This document shows positions 20,901-25,152 of a stretch of 25,152 nucleotides of DNA, in pieces. Below the pieces are notes generated by a model that was not told where the DNA came from, made no database searches, and saw only the letters and a program-made list of their open reading frames with translations. Numbering within the stretch: the first letter of the stretch is position 1; every line of letters begins with the position of its first letter. Origin of the DNA: Chloromonas sp. AAM2 (taxonomy: Eukaryota; Chlorophyta; Chlorophyceae; Chlamydomonadales; Chlamydomonadaceae); contig QAXH01003657.1 in NCBI GenBank assembly GCA_004335635.1, forward strand, positions 1-25,152, in the 5' to 3' direction. The position numbers were made by a program, and so were the translations under genes.

Positions 20901-21456
20901 GATACGACCATACCTTACCAGGACGCTGAAGCATTTTCCAAGTGGGTGTGACACGGTATCACATGCTGGTACAGGCATCGTGTGCGGAGCTGACATGGTG
21001 GCAATGAGCTTCAGGGCAAGGGTCTAGGCCGCAGGCTCACCTCCATAGCGTGGCAAAACTCCATTAAAAGCAGAAACAAACTGATCTAGCTCATGGACAT
21101 GCATGGATGAACATGCCGACGCATGAATGGTCACATCCCTGGAAAATGGGATATCCGAGGAAAACAAGTTCCACGTGCACGAGCCCTGGCTGTCATGCCG
21201 AAAGGAAAGAAGGAAAAAGTGACACAAACAACAGGTTCTGCTGCTGTTCACTCAGTAGATAGCAGCAGTGTTGACCTGCCCGAGTGTGTAACAAGGGAAT
21301 CTCTGTGTTGACAGCAGCCTGTTTCTGGCACTGTGCAGGTGTATTCGCCAGCACATGCTCTGGCTATTGGACGGCGCAGACCACAACTTTCGCAGCCCTG
21401 CCCATGCAGACCAGATGATCAGAAAGGTTGTCGAATTCATTCACCAGGGGTTGTGA
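17932..21456 (+). CDS. Plastid-targeted alpha/beta hydrolase (serine hydrolase)
   Basis: Nine exons with matching phases: 17932-18096, 18719-18813, 19124-19187, 19530-19599, 19773-19879, 20174-20281, 20725-20787, 20877-20941 and 21339-21456 (TGA), giving 284 residues. The first 28 residues are Arg/Ser/Cys-rich without acids except one Asp and end V-R-A before Ser29, the typical algal plastid transit cleavage form. The fold follows: VILCHGYAASKDG (oxyanion region, H60-G61), LRFDFAGNGESEG, nucleophile elbow G-H-S-K-G (Ser134), HGTSDTTIP (Asp233) and GADHNF (His261), a complete catalytic triad. The closest family I know is the plant esterase/lipase-like hydrolases with HGY and RFDFxGNGxSEG motifs (serine aminopeptidase S33-like). 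The substrate is unknown. A shorter start at 18019 would lose the transit peptide. Its position head-to-head with the lumenal TPR gene is the only context clue. Confidence 0.9.
18325..18390 (+). repeat. Dispersed repeat copy 3 (plus orientation), in hydrolase intron 1
   Basis: An A run of eight (18332-18339) precedes TTTGCCAGTTCTGGGACAAT, then TCTTGGGACTGACTGG and GTTGGTGTTG. The core is identical to the copies at 21525 and 24685. A weaker inverted match (AACTGGCAACTATCTTTTTG) lies further along the same intron at about 18640. Confidence 0.75.
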
Positions 21457-21524
21457 TCTGGACCGGGGCAACAGTAACTGGCAACGCAAAGACGTGACGA
21501 GAGAATGGCATGTGGCTACATCGG

Positions 21525-21590
21525 CTTGCAGAAAAAAAGGCGTTTGCCAGTTCTGGGACAATTTTTGAAAACGTCACTGGAACTGGTGTT
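21525..21590 (+). repeat. Dispersed repeat copy 4 (plus orientation)
   Basis: CTTGCAG with a seven-base A run precedes TTTGCCAGTTCTGGGACAAT, then TTTTGAAAACGTCACTGGAA and CTGGTGTTG. It aligns along about 60 bp with the copy at 18325 and, reversed, with 24685-24752. It lies in the 3' region of the hydrolase gene, and its right end runs into TGTAA. Confidence 0.75.
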
Positions 21591-21594
21591 GTAA
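21590..21594 (+). terminator. TGTAA polyadenylation signal of the hydrolase gene
   Basis: TGTAA lies 134 nt after the TGA stop at 21454-21456, the same distance as seen for the exon ending at 1428. It overlaps the right end of dispersed repeat copy 4. Confidence 0.5.
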
Positions 21595-21930
21595 GTGCCC
21601 GTTGTGGGGAGCAAGTGTCATGGAGCAAGCGTCACTTGGTGTGCAATCAGCTGTGCGTGGTTCTCACAGGGGCTGCGGCCACACTGTGTGTGTCCAGAAA
21701 ACACGGGTGTACTCGTATGTGCGTCAATCGCACATGGGATGGATATCGTGTGTTGTGGTACACGGTGCATTGGATGCGTTCTTCTTTTCCAATGACAGGG
21801 AGTGGTTGTCTTAAGGCCGTCGTCTGTATGTATGTTGTGCGGGTGGTGTTTGTGTGCCGTGGGCACCCGATTGGTATACTTTGTGTGGCTTGGCCTTAGG
21901 ACCTGTGACGTCAGTACCCGTACAACGTTT

Positions 21931-23802
21931 ATGGCTCCGTCTGAAGCCTTCATGTGCGGGCTTGGACTGCTCCGTGTGTTCAAATGTCGTTAGCTTGTTC
22001 TCGCCTGGATTCAAAGGTGATGTGCTGATTCAGCTTTTGGATACCTTCCCCAGGAAAACGCTTCCGTCATCTCCGATTCGTGCGGAGAGCTCCGAGGCCC
22101 ATGCGGAGTGCTGAAGATACTCGTCTGCAATCTATGCTCGCGAAGCATCGCCAGGTGCGCGACAGGGCCGCAAGCCCGAGCATGACATCTGTAATGTGTG
22201 ATGCTGCAAGGTTGATAGCAGAGCAGGCCGTCAGCATGGCCCACCTGCTCATGATGATGCACATGCTTGGTGGGGCCGGGCAGTGGCATAGTGGCGCCAT
22301 GGGTTTCCGCGCCCGCGCTGCTGCCGCCACAGCCACACGAGGGCATCCTTCTCCCACCAGACTCCGGTGTCAAGCCGGCTCGCCCTCCAGAGCCTCGCGT
22401 GGGGCGCAAGCTGGAGCCTGGCAAACAACGGCCCTTTCAGCACGAGCACAGCCGCACTGAGCGCTTGCAAGCGGCCAAGGAGGCCAAGGCTGATGAGAGG
22501 GAGAAGGCAAAGGTGAGAGGAGGATACCAGATTGCAACAACTCTTCGCCGGGAAGGGTTGTGATGCAAAGCACTTTTGCCCTACTCTGCCATTGCGGAAT
22601 AAGAGGGCATGCCATGCGAGTGACAACAGCAGCAGCAGCAGCGGCGGTAGCAGCAGCAGTGGCAGCGATGGATGGCCGGTGCGTGCCATCTACACGGACT
22701 GCATGCCTGCAGGCCCGCTGCTGCACTGCCAACTTTTCCACAATTGGTGCCTGGCCAACCCTGCCTCCTGGCACTGTATTGTTGTGGCCTCTCCTGCAGG
22801 GTGATGGTGCGGGGATGCAGTGGGGCCGTACAAAAGGCGCTCGTAACTGGACTGACAGGTGTGTTGAGATGGAGAAGTTATTGTCTAGGTGCATGGGGCA
22901 TTGCAGCGACTGTCAGCATGTGTGTGTGTCATTAGTGTTTCGCGAATGTCTCGTGTTTGCGCAGGGCTTCTGTTGTTCAATTTCTTTGACGATGTGCCTG
23001 ACCCGCTTAAAGGGTCGGTCGCTTTGATTCTTTTGCCTGAAGCGTGGCACTTCACCATGTATCCATCCTTTGGTTCAAGGTGGCGGCACTCTCCCGCCTT
23101 GCCTTTAAGAGTTTGCAGACTTTGTGCGTGACGTTTCCGGCACCACGAATCCGAAGGACACCCACATGATTGCGCGTTTGCAGTTGAAAGACTGTGTGAT
23201 GAACCTCCACTCAGACCTGGACTGTCGTGGGTATTGGGTCAACGTCGTAGTCCGCTGGGCGACGGACGGCAGCGGGGGTTCAATTGACTTCGTTCACGAC
23301 TCCGACCCCACCACTGTGTATCGCATTCACATGTCAAAGCCCGCCATGTACATGATGGACGCACGGGGCGGCGGGCTTGTTGCTGCAGACTCAACCAAGG
23401 GGGCAGCCCGCTGGGCCCATGGCGTCACAACGGTTGATCTCCAGCGCGACACCGATTTTCTGTGCTCGCTTGTGTTGGAGTTTAAATGCAAGCAAGGTGA
23501 GGGAGTTCCTCATCAGTAATTACAACTCTTACACTTAGGCCCTTTGCCACCAGCACTTGCACTTGCTGACGAACGTGTAGATTATGCTGCGCTACGCATA
23601 TCACATGACCATGGACAGCCTGGCTGCCTCCCTGCGCAATCTGTTTGGACCTGACAGCGTACCCAAGCCTGAGAGGCTGTCCACAGATCAGCTTCGGTCC
23701 ATAACTCCAGTGCCACGTCCCTGGCCACCCAGTCCTAAGACTGTCATCTCCCAGCTGCAAGGTGAGGCGCCCACTCCAGCTGTGTCTGCCATAAGCGCCT
23801 GA
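21931..23802 (+). CDS. Protein of unknown function, seven-exon model
   Basis: Proposed exons: 21931-21973, 22054-22154, 22333-22512, 22800-22860, 22965-23017, 23112-23471 and 23581-23802, giving 339 residues ending QGEAPTPAVSAISA. I do not recognise a family. The N-terminal third is basic and charged (RTERLQAAKEAKADEREKAK, probably helical). The middle has WGRTKGARNWTDR and LFNFFDDVPDPLKG. The large exon encodes a mixed alpha/beta region with FADFVRDVSGTTNPKD, CRGYWVNVVVRWATDG and KPAMYMMDARGGG. Then comes IMLRYAYHMTMDSLAASLRN and a Pro-rich tail. TGTAA at 23921-23925, 119 nt after the stop, supports the gene end. Weak points: the start at 21931, the unusual GTGTTG donors at 22861 and 23472, and the GTCGCT donor at 23018. 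A better-looking GTGAGG donor at 23497 shifts the frame of the last exon to an early stop. Codon quality is best in the large exon. Confidence 0.55.
22623..22668. repeat. Imperfect trinucleotide (CAG/GCG) tract in an intron
   Basis: A run of CAG units broken by GCGGCGGTA and then further CAG units lies in the intron between exons 22333-22512 and 22800-22860 of the unknown gene. All frames through it give homopolymers (Ser, Ala or Gln), so open frames here are not evidence of coding. Confidence 0.8.
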
Positions 23803-23920
23803 CATGTGTGTGGAGGCAACCCGCTGCATGGATGATTGCGTCCCATAGTCAATGGTGGGCACATGGTGGAACCATTGACACATTACCTGTGTTGACACTG
23901 TGCTGCTGCTCATGCATGGA

Positions 23921-23925
23921 TGTAA
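23921..23925 (+). terminator. TGTAA polyadenylation signal of the unknown gene
   Basis: TGTAA lies 119 nt after the TGA at 23800-23802. It sits directly before the CA microsatellite. Confidence 0.5.
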
Positions 23926-23928
23926 TCC

Positions 23929-23929
<1 letters not shown>

Positions 23930-23966
<37 letters not shown>

Positions 23967-24056
23967 AAACAAGAAACAAGAAAACAAGCAAATATAAAAC
24001 CAACAAACCAACAAACCAAGGAACCAACGAACAAACAAACAAACAAACAAACAAGC
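23930..24056. repeat. Compound microsatellite: (CA)n then A-rich and (AAAC)n
   Basis: A CA tract (about 23930-23963) is followed by GAAACAAGAAACAAGAAAAC, then AACC/AACA words and a clean run of AAAC/ACAA units (about 24029-24054). The hydrophobic or Thr/Gln/Asn-rich products from both strands are artefacts of the repeat. Confidence 0.9.
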
Positions 24057-24108
24057 GTTCCCGTGCTCACCGCCCCTCACAGCACACCGCCCCTACCACA
24101 GTACTCAC

Positions 24109-24204
24109 CGCCATCCGCCTTGAGCTCGGAGGTGGTCTTGTTCTCCTGGCCAGGCTTGAACTTCTTCTTTTGGCGCCGCTCCTCCTCGTCGTAGTTGACA
24201 GCGC
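24109..24204 (-). CDS. Internal exon of an unidentified minus-strand gene
   Basis: On the minus strand an acceptor (GACTGCACAG) precedes a 96-nt exon and a perfect GTGAGT donor follows. It enters and leaves in phase 1 and encodes AVNYDEEERRQKKKFKPGQE followed by NKTTSELKADG. The residues are highly charged and the third codon position is strongly G/C, like the other exons in the window. I do not recognise the family. The 5' exons should lie beyond 24455 and the 3' exons below 24108, but neither was found. A gene continuing left would overlap the convergent unknown gene, so this may be an isolated remnant or an exon of a gene with long introns. A 237-bp inverted repeat ends 14 bp from its acceptor-side boundary. 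Confidence 0.55.
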
Positions 24205-24218
24205 CTGTGCAGTCAGCA

Positions 24219-24455
24219 ACAAGACGAAAAAGGTAGTTTGTTGCACATGTACAATGCACACAAAGGCACACTATACAATGCACAACAGAGACCCCGCAGT
24301 GTTGTTACTCAGGCATAAAAAACCTTTATAACCTGCTTATCGAGGTTTTACATGCCTAAGTAAAAGTAACAACACTCCGGGGTCTCTGTTGCGCATTGTA
24401 TATTGTGCCTTTGTGTGCATTCTACATGTGCAACTAACTACCTTTTTCGTCTTGT
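24219..24455. repeat. Long inverted repeat (foldback/MITE-like hairpin)
   Basis: The left arm 24219-24325 starts ACAAGACGAAAAAGGTAGTT, and the right arm 24343-24455 ends with its complement AACTACCTTTTTCGTCTTGT. The arms stay complementary through GTTGCACATGTA, GGCACA, CAGAGACCCCG and AACAACACT, with a few mismatches and small gaps, around a loop of about 17 nt. Size and structure fit a foldback or MITE-type non-autonomous element, or a small-RNA hairpin precursor. I see no clear target-site duplication and no coding capacity. Confidence 0.88.
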
Positions 24456-24684
24456 ACTGTCTCGTCTGCCACAGTGACTCGTCGATACAAGGAATTGACG
24501 GCAGACAGGAGAAGCAACACATTCAGTGACGCACTGTGCCAGTGTACCGTCTACCAATGAACATGCGCACTTCATGGAGTTCTGACAACACGAATGATAC
24601 GGTGCAAACACGAAATTGACCGCATCGAAAGTGAAATATACCAACGTAACTGGAATGGCATACATAAACTAAATATTTAAAACT

Positions 24685-24752
24685 ACCACTGGTTCTAGTG
24701 CTGGACTCAAGAATTGTCCCAGAACTGGCAAACTTTTGTTTTCTTTGCAACC
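24685..24752 (-). repeat. Dispersed repeat copy 5 (minus orientation)
   Basis: Reverse-complemented it reads GGTTGCAAAGAAAACAAAAG, then TTTGCCAGTTCTGGGACAAT, TCTTGAGTCCAGCACTAGAA and CCAGTGGT. The core is identical to copies at 18325 and 21525, and the leading GGTTGCAAA resembles the copy at 13971. Confidence 0.75.
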
Positions 24753-25016
24753 TTGCATCAAGCTGTCGGTTACACTCCTGCGCAAGACTAACGTCAAATT
24801 ATTGTATACAATGCAGTTAGCCCCCCTTAGGAAGCCATGACTTTAAGAGGGGGGGTTGGGTGGTGGGACAGCATTCGAGTCGTGTGTCGAACATGGTCTC
24901 GTTACAGGTTTGAGACAAGTCAGCTCACAGTTGCACAGTTGCTACGCACAGACAGGCAAGACCGTTTCACAGGACGCTCTGCCTGCATGCGCTTGTGCTT
25001 GCATGGACGTGTGCGT

Positions 25017-25067
25017 GCATGCCTCACATACCCGCATGCCTCACATACCCGCATGCCTCACATACCC
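25017..25067. repeat. 17-bp minisatellite, three perfect units, in a GCATGC-rich tract
   Basis: GCATGCCTCACATACCC occurs at 25017-25033, 25034-25050 and 25051-25067. Degenerate GCATG(C) words spaced about 15-20 bp apart continue on both sides, from about 24984 to the window end, so the array probably runs past the edge. Confidence 0.92.
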
Positions 25068-25152
25068 GCATGCACGCATAGACGTGGATTCGCATGCTCA
25101 TGTGTCTGCATGCTCATGGCCATGGAAGCCCGTGGACTCGCATGCCCATGTG

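Larger units (their letters stand above)
21457..21930. other. Intergenic region between hydrolase and unknown gene
   Basis: Holds the hydrolase 3' UTR with a TGTAA motif at 21590-21594 (134 nt after the stop), a dispersed repeat copy ending at that motif, and presumably the promoter of the next gene. No coding exon is supported. GTGTGT-rich words are common from 21680 to 21880. Confidence 0.5.
23803..24108. other. Low-complexity intergenic stretch
   Basis: Holds the 3' end of the unknown gene, with TGTAA at 23921, followed by microsatellites. No exon was found that would follow the minus-strand exon at 24109-24204. Confidence 0.55.
24456..25152. other. Right edge without an assigned gene
   Basis: Contains a dispersed repeat copy (24685-24752), a G-rich run at about 24847-24868 and a GCATGC-rich minisatellite from about 24984 to the end. 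No exon could be supported. The stretch may be an intron or upstream region of the gene to which the 24109-24204 exon belongs. Confidence 0.5.

Noticed and set aside
22532..23027. Overlapping open frames through the CAG/GCG tract
   Set aside because: They read the intronic trinucleotide tract as poly-Ala, poly-Ser or poly-Gln; spliced exons explain the coding signal better.
23900..24331. Thr/Asn/Gln/Lys-rich plus-strand frame and Cys/Val-rich minus-strand frame
   Set aside because: Both are translations of the CA and AAAC microsatellites.
24471..24535. Possible plus-strand exon (RRYKELTADRRSNTFSDA) after GTCTGCCACAG
   Set aside because: Short, no donor of quality, no neighbours in phase; not enough to call.
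25017..25067. CRISPR-like array
   Set aside because: Units are contiguous 17-mers without spacers, and the genome is eukaryotic; it is a minisatellite.

Overview
The window is nuclear DNA from a eukaryotic green alga, probably a chlorophycean (volvocalean-type) species. The evidence is: genes split into many short exons with canonical GT-AG introns of about 60 to 620 bp; TGTAA motifs about 120-135 nt after three stop codons (the usual poly(A) signal in this group); a plastid transit peptide ending in Val-Arg-Ala; a thylakoid-lumen targeting signal; GC-rich coding exons in CA-microsatellite-rich non-coding DNA; and a cilium-related LRR protein beside metabolic and plastid genes. I cannot name the species. 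There is no operon structure, prophage, CRISPR array, rRNA or recognisable tRNA.

Layout, left to right. Positions 1-1430 hold an isolated minus-strand exon with a selenoprotein-W/Rdx signature (882-937) and the 3' terminal exon of an unidentified plus-strand gene (1309-1428, with TGTAA at 1562). Positions 1856-6430 (or slightly further) hold a plus-strand gene for a large LRR protein resembling LRRC46, with a long low-complexity C-terminal extension. Positions 6513-8500 are non-coding and contain two adjacent long G runs. Positions 8710-12655 (an upstream ATG lies at 8554) hold a complete 10-exon gene for cofactor-independent phosphoglycerate mutase. Positions 12656-14037 are a convergent intergenic region. 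Positions 17474 down to 14038 hold a complete 10-exon minus-strand gene for a 332-residue TPR protein with a Tat-type thylakoid-lumen signal. Positions 17932-21456 hold a complete 9-exon plus-strand gene for a 284-residue plastid-targeted alpha/beta hydrolase with an intact Ser-Asp-His triad. Positions 21931-23802 hold a plus-strand gene of unknown function. Beyond it lie microsatellites, one minus-strand internal exon (24109-24204), a 237-bp near-perfect inverted repeat directly against that exon's 3' splice site, and a GCATGC-rich minisatellite at the right edge.

The genes do not form one pathway. The closest link is between the TPR and hydrolase genes: they are divergent, their start codons are 457 bp apart, and both products appear to go to the chloroplast, so a shared promoter region is possible. 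Two non-genic signals stand out: a short dispersed repeat (core TTGCCAGTTCTGGGACAA, usually next to an A-rich tract) present five times in both orientations, and the long hairpin at 24219-24455. Exon boundaries were set by hand from splice-site consensus, phase agreement and protein-family similarity; no alignment or transcript was available.
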